DNA of 36,150 nt, taken from NCBI GenBank assembly GCA_017443885.1, contig JAFSXW010000052.1, forward strand, positions 1-36,150. The letters are read 5' to 3'. The first letter of the stretch is position 1, and each line of letters begins with the position of its first letter. The notes under the pieces are model-generated. The model did not search any database. It was not told the DNA's origin and saw only the letters and a list, made by a program, of their open reading frames with translations. This document shows, one piece after another, positions 25,391-33,465 of this stretch. Origin of the DNA: Clostridia bacterium (GTDB lineage: Bacteria > Bacillota > Clostridia > Christensenellales > UBA1242). The translations under genes were made by a program, and so were the position numbers.

Positions 25391-26044
25391 TTATGCCTCT
25401 TTTTTAGTTTGTTTTAATTTCTTTTTCGTGCTGTGTGTTAAACTAACCTTGCTTTCTTTACCAACTAAAAGTCGCACAATATTTCCCCTATGAGCAAACC
25501 AAGTGATGCAAAAGATAGCAAAAAGCAGTATGCAAATTATATTTTGGTCTGGCTGAGGAAGATTTTTTGCATTAAGTCCCTCAACAACTGTTAAAACTGT
25601 AACACACAAGAAACTTGCAACTGAACCATATTCAAAGCAAAGCCAACTTGCTGCTGCTACTAATATAACGATAACTGTAATAATAGGGTTTGCAACTAAA
25701 AACACGCCAAGCATTGTGGCAATTCCTTTACCACCTTTAAATTTAAACACCACTGGATAAACATGCCCAACAATTGCAGAAATACCTGCAATATAAAGCA
25801 TAACCTTGTTTCCAAAAATTAAATATGCCACAAGAGTTGGAACAACCCCTTTAATAACGTCTAAAAGGAAGTTGAAAAAACCAACTTTAAAGCCAAAATT
25901 TCGAAGCATATTAGTGCTTCCTGGGTTTCCACTGCCAAGCTTTGTTATATCACTATTTTTATGTTTAGAAACAATTCTAGCAACACTAATATTTCCAATT
26001 AGGTATGAAACTAAAACCGTTAAAACTATATGCCACCAAACCAT
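25391..26044 (-). CDS. plsY: Glycerol-3-phosphate acyltransferase PlsY
   Basis: A polytopic membrane enzyme that moves the acyl group from acyl-phosphate to glycerol-3-phosphate, the first step of phospholipid synthesis. It has five hydrophobic segments. The conserved motifs are SYLIGNISVA (about 13-22), LGSGNPGSTNMLR (about 36-48) and FKGGKGIATMLG (about 102-113), the phosphate-binding loops of the family. The length of 217 is slightly long because of a basic Lys/Thr tail (about 200-217). Its ATG overlaps the der stop by one base (TAATG), indicating translational coupling. Confidence 0.95.
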   Translation of the reverse strand: MVWWHIVLTVLVSYLIGNISVARIVSKHKNSDITKLGSGNPGSTNMLRNFGFKVGFFNFLLDVIKGVVPTLVAYLIFGNKVMLYIAGISAIVGHVYPVVFKFKGGKGIATMLGVFLVANPIITVIVILVAAASWLCFEYGSVASFLCVTVLTVVEGLNAKNLPQPDQNIICILLFAIFCITWFAHRGNIVRLLVGKESKVSLTHSTKKKLKQTKKEA

Positions 26045-27375
26045 TATTTAATATCTTCCTCCCTTTTTGCCTTCACATTAATTTTTATTGGAGTCCCCGA
26101 AAAATCTACTGATTTTCTTATAACATTTTCTAAAAATCTAGTGTAGTTATCTGTGAGTATATTTAAATCATTCACAAAAATAGTAAATGAAGGTGGTTTT
26201 ATTCCCGTTTGTGTTGCATAATATATTTTTAATTTTTTGCCATTTTTACTTGGTGGCGGAGTTGATAGGCAAGCATTTTGAATTAAATCATTTAGTGCAC
26301 CAGTGGTTATCCTTCTGCAAGAATTGTTATAAACTTCTAGCACTGCCTGCATAAGTTTTTCCATTCTCTTCCCAGTGAGAGCAGAAAGGTAAACTGATTT
26401 ATAATAGCTCATAAATGCTAAGTCTATTTTAATTCGTTCTTCAAACTTATTCATGGTTTTAGTGTCTTTCTCAATTAAATCCCACTTATTTAAAACCACC
26501 ACTATTGGTTTTTCTTCTTCAAGAATGAGCCCTGCAATTTTTGTGTCTTGTTCGGTAATTTCTTCGCTAGAATCCACCACCAAAACGCACACATCAGCCC
26601 TTCTTATTGCATCTATCGCCCTAAAAACACTATATCTTTCAACGCTTTCATCTTCTATTTTTGCCTTCCTTCTAAGCCCTGCCGTGTCTATAAGCATAAA
26701 TTTTTGCTTATTATAATTAAATGGAATATCCACCGCATCTCTTGTAGTTCCGGCGATGCTAGAAACTATCACCCTATCTTCGCCAACAAGTCTATTTATT
26801 AAACTAGACTTCCCAGCATTAGGTTTTCCAACTATTGCAATTTTTAAAACATCTTCTGCTTCGGTTTCTATTTCAACCTTATCAAAATTCTCAACAATTT
26901 TATCTAGTAAATCGCCAACACCTTTTCCTTGTGTTGAAGAAATTGGACAAACATCACCAAAACCAAGGTTATAAAAATCATAAATTGCATCGGTATTAAA
27001 ATTATCTAATTTGTTAACAGCAATTATAACTGGCTTTTTGCTTTTCCTAAGTTTAGTAGCAACTTCTTGGTCGCTAGCAACAAGCCCTTCTTTTCCATCA
27101 GCCACAAACACAATAACATCACTCATAGAAAGAGCAATATCCACTTGCCTGATTATATGTTTTGCAAATTCATCATCAGATTTAAGATCAATTCCACCAG
27201 TGTCTACCAAAGAAAAGCGGTGCCCACACCACTCACAATCAGCATAAATTCGGTCTCTGGTTACGCCTGCTTCATCTCTTTCTATGCTTATTCTTTTGCC
27301 TGCAATTCTGTTAAACAAAGTGCTTTTGCCAACATTTGGACGCCCAACTATTGCAACTAATGGAAGTTTAGCCAT
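26044..27375 (-). CDS. der: Ribosome assembly GTPase Der (EngA)
   Basis: A 443-residue protein with two tandem GTPase domains and a C-terminal KH-like domain, essential for 50S maturation. Domain 1 has GRPNVGKST (10-18), DTGG (about 57-60) and NKLD (about 120-123). Domain 2 has GKPNAGKSS (about 187-195), DTAGLRRKAKIE (about 234-245) and NKWD (about 301-304). The KH-like domain (about 355-437) holds KLKIYYATQTGIKPPSFTIFVN-type sequence. AGGAG precedes ATG 27375, with a promoter at 27404-27432. First gene of the der-plsY-SHOCT run. Confidence 0.98.
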   Translation of the reverse strand: MAKLPLVAIVGRPNVGKSTLFNRIAGKRISIERDEAGVTRDRIYADCEWCGHRFSLVDTGGIDLKSDDEFAKHIIRQVDIALSMSDVIVFVADGKEGLVASDQEVATKLRKSKKPVIIAVNKLDNFNTDAIYDFYNLGFGDVCPISSTQGKGVGDLLDKIVENFDKVEIETEAEDVLKIAIVGKPNAGKSSLINRLVGEDRVIVSSIAGTTRDAVDIPFNYNKQKFMLIDTAGLRRKAKIEDESVERYSVFRAIDAIRRADVCVLVVDSSEEITEQDTKIAGLILEEEKPIVVVLNKWDLIEKDTKTMNKFEERIKIDLAFMSYYKSVYLSALTGKRMEKLMQAVLEVYNNSCRRITTGALNDLIQNACLSTPPPSKNGKKLKIYYATQTGIKPPSFTIFVNDLNILTDNYTRFLENVIRKSVDFSGTPIKINVKAKREEDIK

Positions 27376-27403
27376 TTTAGTCTCCTATAATTACTATTAA
27401 TTT

Positions 27404-27432
27404 ATTATAAATTAAAAATAAACTTTTAGCAA
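27404..27432 (-). promoter_or_regulatory. SigA promoter for der
   Basis: On the minus strand, -35 TTGCTA (27427-27432, 4 of 6), a 17-base spacer, and a perfect -10 TATAAT (27404-27409). It is back to back with the promoter of the next gene. Confidence 0.6.
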
Positions 27433-27452
27433 GAAAAAAACATAAACAAACA

Positions 27453-27481
27453 TTGACAATATAATTATTTTAATTTATACT
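27453..27481 (+). promoter_or_regulatory. SigA promoter for the 27507-28124 gene
   Basis: A perfect -35 TTGACA (27453-27458), a 17-base spacer, and -10 TATACT (27476-27481, 5 of 6). The predicted start near 27488 leaves a leader of only about 20 bases. Confidence 0.75.
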
Positions 27482-27506
27482 TTTTATAAGTTAAAAGGAA
27501 ATAATA

Positions 27507-28124
27507 ATGAAAGAAACGAAAAAACTTAAAATTTTAGTAAAAGCCGAAGGAAAATATAAAACATTAACCCTAAGCCAGCTTGAATTTGAAGCAAAACTGC
27601 TTGAAGCGAAAAATAAAGATATTACCAAAAAAATTATTAAACTTGATAACAAAATTGATAAATGGGAAGATGATAAGTTTAATGAAAGTTTGAACGTTGT
27701 AAAAGAGTCAGCTATTTTAGCTGGAACAACCATCACACTCACTGGTGCCACCATGTTGGCCTTTGGCCTTGCAACACAAAGTCCGGGCTTAACACTTGCT
27801 GCTGGTGCCTTATCCTCCATTCCATATGCATTGGTTGGTTTAGGGAATGTTGCAGCTAATATTCATAAACCTGTTAGCCTACCTATTGCCCGAGCATACG
27901 CTAGATTTTTAGGCGATAAAATTGAAATTTTAGGCAAAAAGAAACTTATGGTTGATGAACTTCTGGAAGCAAAGCGCCTAGAGTATGAAAACGACATAGC
28001 CATCCTGGCTGAAATGTATAAAATTTATGTTGAACATGAAGCCAAAAATGGCTCTGTAGTAGTTTCTTCCACTGAAGCTAAAGATCCCCCTCTAGCCGAA
28101 GATGAAGAAGAAAACGCAAAATAA
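27507..28124 (+). CDS. Unknown protein: coiled coil, hydrophobic hairpin, coiled coil
   Basis: I do not recognise this 205-residue protein. Residues 20-66 are a charged, heptad-like helix (LEFEAKLLEAKNKDITKKII onward). Residues 68-120 are Gly/Ala/Thr-rich and hydrophobic, and could make a two-helix membrane hairpin (ILAGTTITLTGATMLAFGLA and LTLAAGALSSIPYALVGLG). Residues 125-180 are again helical and charged, and the tail is acidic (DEEENAK). No signal peptide is present. It stands alone with its own near-consensus promoter and terminator, so expression is probably substantial. AAAGGA gives the ribosome site. Its shape is reminiscent of membrane-inserting coiled-coil proteins, but that is appearance only. 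Confidence 0.72.
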   Translation: MKETKKLKILVKAEGKYKTLTLSQLEFEAKLLEAKNKDITKKIIKLDNKIDKWEDDKFNESLNVVKESAILAGTTITLTGATMLAFGLATQSPGLTLAAGALSSIPYALVGLGNVAANIHKPVSLPIARAYARFLGDKIEILGKKKLMVDELLEAKRLEYENDIAILAEMYKIYVEHEAKNGSVVVSSTEAKDPPLAEDEEENAK

Positions 28125-28157
28125 ATAAATTAAAGTAAACTATAATACAAAACATAT

Positions 28158-28190
28158 AAAAAACCAACCTTTGTTTTAGGTTGGTTTTTT
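28158..28190. terminator. Bidirectional terminator between the 27507 gene and spoIIP
   Basis: AAAAAACCAACC pairs with GGTTGGTTTTTT around a nine-base loop (28170-28178), between two convergent stops (28124 plus, 28202 minus). Confidence 0.88.
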
Positions 28191-28201
28191 GTTGCCATCT
28201 T

Positions 28202-29404
28202 TTACCCCCTATGCTTTTGCTTAACAAACAATCCTGCAAATAACTCGCTAAAAAAGCGTTTTGTTTTATATCGTGCCGTTTTAGAGAATATGCAAACAAT
28301 TCCTAAAACTATAAAGTAAAACGCTATTGCTCCTAAAAGCACCCAAAGAAATGAGAGTGAAGCATTGCTTTGATTATTTGCAAGCCCAGTAATAACGCCA
28401 GCCTTTCCGTTAGCAGAAGTTAGTCTCACATCATTTAAACTAAGATTACTTGCCCCATTTGAACCATATAAAACAACATCTATAGTTTTTGCAAGGGGCT
28501 CTGTTGAAGCGATGGGCAAATCCTTTTTTATGTTTTCACAACCCATTTCAAAAAGCATGGCGCGTGGTGTTAATTGTTGGTTATAATTACCTTTTCCAAT
28601 AAAAATATCTTTAATTAAATTTGGATAAACTTCATCAGCATAGGCTTTTATCGATTTTGCAAATTCCAAATTTTCTGCACTATTTTGATTTGCTCTTCCA
28701 ACAACCATTCTCACTTTGCTCATTTCCTTGCCATCAACAGTTGTTATATATTCTTTTGCTGGTGTTGAATCACGGTGGATATCAAAAAGTCCATCAAGAT
28801 TATTGTTATTAATTAAAGCCGAGGCAGTAACCTCACTTCTTGTGTATGCACCGCTGTTGTGTGGAAGATGCAAATCCTCACTATAAACAGCACTTATTCC
28901 AAGCTTTCCAAAATTATTTACTAACGCCTTACCAACATCATGAATTCCACCTTTCCCATAAACACTATCATAGCCATCAGAAGGAATATAACTTTCATCA
29001 TTATGCGTGTGGTAAACACCAACAGTTTTTTTCCCTTCAGCAAATGCAGAAGAAATTTTTGAACTAATTTTTTTAGAAATTTTATAAACAGGCATATCTT
29101 CTTCACCGATAAATTTAGCATAACCTGTTTTATTAGCTTCATCAATAGAAACTATTTCATAGCGCTTGTTATCACTGCTTATATACATATCTCCATCTTC
29201 AACTTTATCACCCCTAAAAAACACAACACTAGATTTATCGTCAACATCAAAAATTGTAAAGTAACTCTTTTCCGATCCATTTTTACTTTCAGCATAAGAT
29301 GCCTTTATTGGTTTACTAAACGCACCAAAAAAGGAACATACCACCATCACAATCAAGGTTAACCCTAAAAAAGTTTTTGCTAGTTTTACTTTCTTATTTT
29401 TCAT
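28202..29404 (-). CDS. spoIIP: Stage II sporulation protein P (engulfment amidase)
   Basis: SpoIIP is a peptidoglycan amidase/endopeptidase that thins septal wall and drives engulfment with SpoIID and SpoIIM. An N-terminal membrane anchor (about 8-28) precedes the external domain. The amidase-3-like metal site is visible as YHTHNDESY (131-139), DIHRDS (208-213) and the catalytic FEMG segment (about 287-290). The 400-residue length is normal, but there is a second hydrophobic helix near the C-terminus (about 349-371, FLWVLLGAIAFYFIVLGIVC) followed by a basic tail. SpoIIP of Bacillus has only the N-terminal anchor. The ribosome site is TGGAGT. No SigE-type promoter could be fitted upstream. Confidence 0.93.
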   Translation of the reverse strand: MKNKKVKLAKTFLGLTLIVMVVCSFFGAFSKPIKASYAESKNGSEKSYFTIFDVDDKSSVVFFRGDKVEDGDMYISSDNKRYEIVSIDEANKTGYAKFIGEEDMPVYKISKKISSKISSAFAEGKKTVGVYHTHNDESYIPSDGYDSVYGKGGIHDVGKALVNNFGKLGISAVYSEDLHLPHNSGAYTRSEVTASALINNNNLDGLFDIHRDSTPAKEYITTVDGKEMSKVRMVVGRANQNSAENLEFAKSIKAYADEVYPNLIKDIFIGKGNYNQQLTPRAMLFEMGCENIKKDLPIASTEPLAKTIDVVLYGSNGASNLSLNDVRLTSANGKAGVITGLANNQSNASLSFLWVLLGAIAFYFIVLGIVCIFSKTARYKTKRFFSELFAGLFVKQKHRG

Positions 29405-29473
29405 AAAAACTCCATTTGTTTTTTATTTTTTTTTGCAAAATAGAACTAAATATATGTTATTTTCTAGTAATTA

Positions 29474-30217
29474 TTAATCATTTTTAGTAAAATTTGCATT
29501 TTTTATTTCATGCATATTTATTGCATCTGCTGTTTTTATTTCACTCGTTTTATATCTAAGCCTTCCATTTTTAACACTATCATAAGTACTGGTTTCAAAA
29601 TTAAATTTTTTAATTTCTTTATTTATTGTTGCATTTTCAAACGCTCTACCCATAAATTCTGCTAGTGCCACGCTTAATAATATTGCAATGATTAAAGTTG
29701 AAAAAGCACCCCCAACTCCAAGCCCCAATTTTGTTGGCGTCCCTAGGCTTAAATTTACAATAAATTGAATTAATTGGCTAAGGCTCACACCTAAAACAGC
29801 ACAAATAAAAGCATTCCTTCTGCTTCTGCCCAAAATGTAGGCAACCAATCCAGCAACTAGTCCATATATAATGCTAGGTGAAATTAATAACTCCTCTGGA
29901 TCAGCTGGCATTACCCATTCTAGGCCATAGATAATTCCCGCCGTTAAAATTGTGCCAATAATTGCACGCAGCAAATCACGAGAAAACCCAACCATAATAA
30001 GCAGATAAATAGTTATGCCAAGCGGAATTAAAAACCCACCAACACTAAAACTAACTAGCCCAATTTCTATTGGCGGAATAATAAGTCCTATTGCTATTGC
30101 AAGTAACAATATAATAGCCTGCTTATCATTAAGCCTTAACTGGTCTAATATTCTTTGCCCCAGCCCTAGCATTAATAAAATAATAATCGCTGATAATATC
30201 CATAAACTCACACTCAT
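29474..30217 (-). CDS. Multi-spanning membrane protein, DUF1614-like
   Basis: A 247-residue integral membrane protein with about six to seven hydrophobic helices from residue 3 to about 195, then a polar cytoplasmic tail (about 200-247). From memory the pattern of a short first helix, LDQLRLNDKQAIILLLAIAIG, then a GGFLIPLGITIYLL segment resembles DUF1614 proteins of Clostridia; this is not verified and no function is known to me. The frame extends up to 30301, but GAGG (30227-30230) stands eight bases before the ATG at 30217, whose product begins directly with helix 1, so I chose it. It is upstream of spoIIP on the same strand (69 bases), so they may be co-transcribed. Confidence 0.72.
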   Translation of the reverse strand: MSVSLWILSAIIILLMLGLGQRILDQLRLNDKQAIILLLAIAIGLIIPPIEIGLVSFSVGGFLIPLGITIYLLIMVGFSRDLLRAIIGTILTAGIIYGLEWVMPADPEELLISPSIIYGLVAGLVAYILGRSRRNAFICAVLGVSLSQLIQFIVNLSLGTPTKLGLGVGGAFSTLIIAILLSVALAEFMGRAFENATINKEIKKFNFETSTYDSVKNGRLRYKTSEIKTADAINMHEIKNANFTKND

Positions 30218-30343
30218 TTTATAAAACCTCATTTTTAGCATGCGGATATTTCGTGTTTTTATTCGTAAAAAGATAACTTTTGAAAAATTTAAATTAAACA
30301 ATTCTGTTTTTATATAAGAACACTATATAAAATTATGTGAAAT

Positions 30344-30369
30344 AAAAAACGCCAAAAGTGGCGTTTTTA
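30344..30369 (-). terminator. Intrinsic terminator after the RluA-type gene
   Basis: AAAAACGCCA pairs with TGGCGTTTTT around a four-base loop (AAAG). It is 20 bases past the stop at 30389 on the minus strand. Confidence 0.8.
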
Positions 30370-30388
30370 TGGCGTTTTTTGCTAATAT

Positions 30389-31264
30389 TTAATTGAATTT
30401 TGCGTTTTTTGCTAATATATTTTTCTCATTTAAATAACTTAAAACATTATCTTCATTAAAACGAAACTTTATCTTATATGCAAATAGTAATTGAGTTTTT
30501 TCTTTAAATTTTTTATTAATTTCATTTTTACCATATTTCCCATCTCCAATTATTGGATAGCCTAAATATGATAAATGAGCTCTTATTTGATGCGTCTTGC
30601 CATTATGAATTCTAATTTCCAGAAGTGTTTTATCATTATCATCTTTTAAAGGCTTTATGTGTGTTTCAATTTTTGTGTAGCCCTTTTGCATATTGTTTGA
30701 AATAATTGCAAGGCTCTTTTTAGCATCTTTAAATAAATATGCAGTGTATGTTTTCTCTTCCCCTTTATATTTGGGAGCCACCCACGCAAGATAAAACTTT
30801 TCTATTTTATTCTCTTTTGTGGCTTTTTTTAATAAGTCTAATGTTTCTTCGTTTTTTGCCAGCATCAAAAGCCCCATTGTGTTTCTATCGAGCCTATGAA
30901 CCGCTTTAACATTTGCCCCTTTGTTATTTAAAATTTCTTCACATGAATTTTTACCACAACTTTCTATTCCGCTCGGCTTGTTTACAATAAGTAGATTATC
31001 ATCTTCATAAATAGTTTCAAGCAAAGCCTCATTATTTTTTAGGTTTTGTTTTATGAAATTTTCGGAGCAAAAATAAGAAATAACATCTCCATTTTTTGTT
31101 GCCATATTAAAATGAATGCGTTTGTCATTTAATTTTACATCTTTATTCTTAAGCAATATGTTCACAATTTTTTTCGTAATCATATTATTTGAATTAACAA
31201 TCTCGCAAACAACATCACTGTTTTTTTTGCAAACAATTTTTTGAACATTGTTTTGTGCACCCAT
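30389..31264 (-). CDS. RluA-family pseudouridine synthase
   Basis: A 291-residue RNA pseudouridine synthase of the RluA/RluD group. The catalytic aspartate lies in VHRLDRNTMGLLMLAKN (Asp131 counted from the longer start at 31279). LLIVNKPSGIESCG (motif I, about 96-109) precedes it. RIHNGKTHQIRAHLSYLGYPIIGDGKYG gives motif III near the C-terminus. The N-terminal 60 residues could be an S4-like RNA-binding domain. Target uridine (23S rRNA or tRNA) cannot be read. Two starts exist, 31279 and 31264; GGAG sits nine bases before the second and includes the first, so 31264 is preferred. It overlaps the feoB end by 50 bases. Confidence 0.9.
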   Translation of the reverse strand: MGAQNNVQKIVCKKNSDVVCEIVNSNNMITKKIVNILLKNKDVKLNDKRIHFNMATKNGDVISYFCSENFIKQNLKNNEALLETIYEDDNLLIVNKPSGIESCGKNSCEEILNNKGANVKAVHRLDRNTMGLLMLAKNEETLDLLKKATKENKIEKFYLAWVAPKYKGEEKTYTAYLFKDAKKSLAIISNNMQKGYTKIETHIKPLKDDNDKTLLEIRIHNGKTHQIRAHLSYLGYPIIGDGKYGKNEINKKFKEKTQLLFAYKIKFRFNEDNVLSYLNEKNILAKNAKFN

Positions 31265-33170
31265 AACATTTTTCTCCATTGCTCTTATTATATTTTATCA
31301 TAAAACTTACAACCACTGCAACTATTAAAATTATAAGCGACACACAAATTAATTTTAAAAATTCCCCATTAGATATCAGAAGCACTATCAGCGAGGCAAA
31401 ATATGCCACTCCTAATTGAATAGCAAGGCTTTTAATTAAAAACCACCCTCCAAACTCTTGTTTTGTTACAGCCATTGCACTTATACATACTGGATATAAC
31501 AGCACAAACACTAAAAAGGCTAAGGCGCTTGCCACCGAAAAATTTAAAGTTCCCGACCCCGCAATTATTATGCTTTGTAGCCCAGCAACACTTGTTGCCC
31601 CACTAGCAAGCATTAAAACACTAATAATAGTTTCTTTTGCAACAAGGCCTGCAATTATTGCCAATATTATTGCCGAACTAAACCCTAATGGACTAAAAAT
31701 TGGTTTTAATAAACTACTTATTCCTCCTGCAATAGAGTTTTCACTAAACACTTCAACGAACTCAAATGAAACACTAAATCTAGACATAAACCAAATAACA
31801 ACGCTGGCAATAATTATAACCCCACCTATTCTTTTTATAAAATCTAACGCATTATTTAGCATGTCCCTAAGTATCTTTGGCAGATAAGGCATTTTTAATC
31901 GTGGCATTTCTAGGATAAAACTATTATTAACTTTTTCTTTTGATAGTTTGAAAGTTAAATAAGAGATTAAAACGCTCACTAAAAAGCCAAGCAAATATAA
32001 TAAAATTACAACTAGAAATTTATTATCATTAAAAAAACACGAACACAGCAATGCAAAAATAGGAAGTTTTGCACTGCAAGTGTAATACGGCAAAATTAAT
32101 GCCGTGCGTTTCCTTATGTTGCCGTTTTCAATATTTCTGGTTGTAAGCATAGCATTCGTTGTGCAACCAAAGCCAAAAAGCAAACTAAAAACTGCCCTGC
32201 CAGATAATCCTATTTTAGAAAGAAACCCATCAAAAACAAATGCAACTCTAGATAAATATCCAGTGTCTTCAAGCAAACTAATAAAGAAGTGAAGCATGAT
32301 TATTTGTGGCAAAAATGATAAAACTGAACACACACTCGCAATGAGCCCATCTCTAAAAAATGAAACCACTACTCCATTGCCATTTCTCATAAAAGGAAAA
32401 ATACTATAGCATAAAAAAGAAAATAAACCTGCAAAAAAATTTGAACATGTTTGTCCAATATATCCAAATGTGATAAAAAACATCGTAAGAAAAATTATCA
32501 AAAAAGAACTAATTGCAAACCATGGTTTAAACAATAGAGAATCAAATTTGTTTAGATTGTAATTAATAATTTTATAGTTACAATGGCTTAAAATTTTTTC
32601 TATCTTTTTATACAAAAACTCTGTTTGATTCAATATTTCTTCTTCTATTTTAAAAGTTGTAGAAATGTTATATTTCTGCATTTTTAGTGTGTTATAATCA
32701 AAATTTTGTAAAAAATTTAATAATTTATTGCATTTTTTGCGTTTTCTTGCATCTATTAAAAAACATTTTGCGTCGATTTCTTTTTCTAGTTTTATGCACA
32801 GTTCATCTGCATTTTTAAAGCCGCCAGTGTTATTTATAACCAAACAAAAAGGCACACCCATTTCTTTTAACTGCAAAGCTAAAAACAAATTTCTTTTTAA
32901 ATTATTAATATCACATAAATACACAACCAGTGCATCTGAATTTTCTTTTAAAAATTTTAGGCTTATTTTTTCTTCTGGAGAAAATGAACTAGTTGAATAA
33001 AAGCCAGGGATGTCGTATATATAAATATCTTTGCTTGCAAGTAGTTTTGCGTTTTTAACATCAACGGTTACTCCACCATAATTTGATGCCTTTTCATTAC
33101 TATTTGTGAGCGTATTGTAAAGAGTTGTTTTCCCCGTATTTGGGTTCCCAACCAAAATAATCTTCTTCAT
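31215..33170 (-). CDS. feoB: Ferrous iron transporter FeoB with fused cysteine-rich tail
   Basis: A 651-residue ferrous iron permease with an N-terminal G-protein domain. G1 is GNPNTGKTT (8-16), G2 GGVTVDV (32-38) and G3 DIPGFYST (53-60). G4, normally NxxD, reads NNTG (113-116), so the guanine-specificity aspartate is missing. The membrane part (about 215-630) has both Gate motifs with conserved cysteines, GFGCTTNAML and YYTCSAKLP. The last 45 residues are an extra membrane helix plus CYGCTKQCSKNC (Cys635, 638, 642, 646), which matches the separate FeoB-associated Cys-rich protein of other Firmicutes, here fused. feoA precedes it with a four-base ATGA overlap. Confidence 0.94.
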   Translation of the reverse strand: MKKIILVGNPNTGKTTLYNTLTNSNEKASNYGGVTVDVKNAKLLASKDIYIYDIPGFYSTSSFSPEEKISLKFLKENSDALVVYLCDINNLKRNLFLALQLKEMGVPFCLVINNTGGFKNADELCIKLEKEIDAKCFLIDARKRKKCNKLLNFLQNFDYNTLKMQKYNISTTFKIEEEILNQTEFLYKKIEKILSHCNYKIINYNLNKFDSLLFKPWFAISSFLIIFLTMFFITFGYIGQTCSNFFAGLFSFLCYSIFPFMRNGNGVVVSFFRDGLIASVCSVLSFLPQIIMLHFFISLLEDTGYLSRVAFVFDGFLSKIGLSGRAVFSLLFGFGCTTNAMLTTRNIENGNIRKRTALILPYYTCSAKLPIFALLCSCFFNDNKFLVVILLYLLGFLVSVLISYLTFKLSKEKVNNSFILEMPRLKMPYLPKILRDMLNNALDFIKRIGGVIIIASVVIWFMSRFSVSFEFVEVFSENSIAGGISSLLKPIFSPLGFSSAIILAIIAGLVAKETIISVLMLASGATSVAGLQSIIIAGSGTLNFSVASALAFLVFVLLYPVCISAMAVTKQEFGGWFLIKSLAIQLGVAYFASLIVLLISNGEFLKLICVSLIILIVAVVVSFMIKYNKSNGEKCYGCTKQCSKNCLQKKQ

Positions 33171-33391
33171 ATTGCTTTAACCTCTATTGCTTTTGAAACA
33201 TCATTGCCAAGTGCAACATTTAGTGAATCACAATTTATTAGAATTGGCATATTTTTTGTGGCAGGTTTAACCACATAAATTGTTGCCCCTATAAAGAGCC
33301 CCAAATTTAACACCCGAAAAAATAATTCATTATGAAGATTAATTTTGTTTATCTGATATTTTTGCCCCTTTTTTGCATCTATTAATTTCAT
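33167..33391 (-). CDS. feoA: FeoA, SH3-like partner of FeoB
   Basis: A 74-residue cytoplasmic protein of the FeoA family. The fold is recognisable from RVLNLGLFIGATIYVVKPA (about 27-45) and the final LGNDVSKAIEVKAI, close to the family ending (ALRxxxAxxIxV). FeoA is required for FeoB uptake of ferrous iron. The stop overlaps the feoB start (ATGA), so production is coupled. There is no purine-rich ribosome site before ATG 33391. It lies just after the nrdR terminator, so it begins its own transcript. No Fur- or FNR-like box is convincing. Confidence 0.9.
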   Translation of the reverse strand: MKLIDAKKGQKYQINKINLHNELFFRVLNLGLFIGATIYVVKPATKNMPILINCDSLNVALGNDVSKAIEVKAI

Positions 33392-33430
33392 ATTAAATTT
33401 TATTATTTTGTTTTTGTTTTTATTCTAAAA

Positions 33431-33460
33431 AAAATAAGCCTATCAAATAGGCTTATTTTA
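33431..33460. terminator. Intrinsic terminator after nrdR
   Basis: AAAATAAGCCTA pairs with TAGGCTTATTTT around a TCAAA loop, 6 bases past the nrdR stop on the minus strand, with A/T runs at both sides. Confidence 0.85.
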
Positions 33461-33465
33461 ACTAT

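Noticed and set aside
29418..29437. A T-run in the spoIIP upstream region as a phase-variable tract
   Set aside because: Runs of this length are common throughout the window, and this one lies outside the promoter boxes I can identify.
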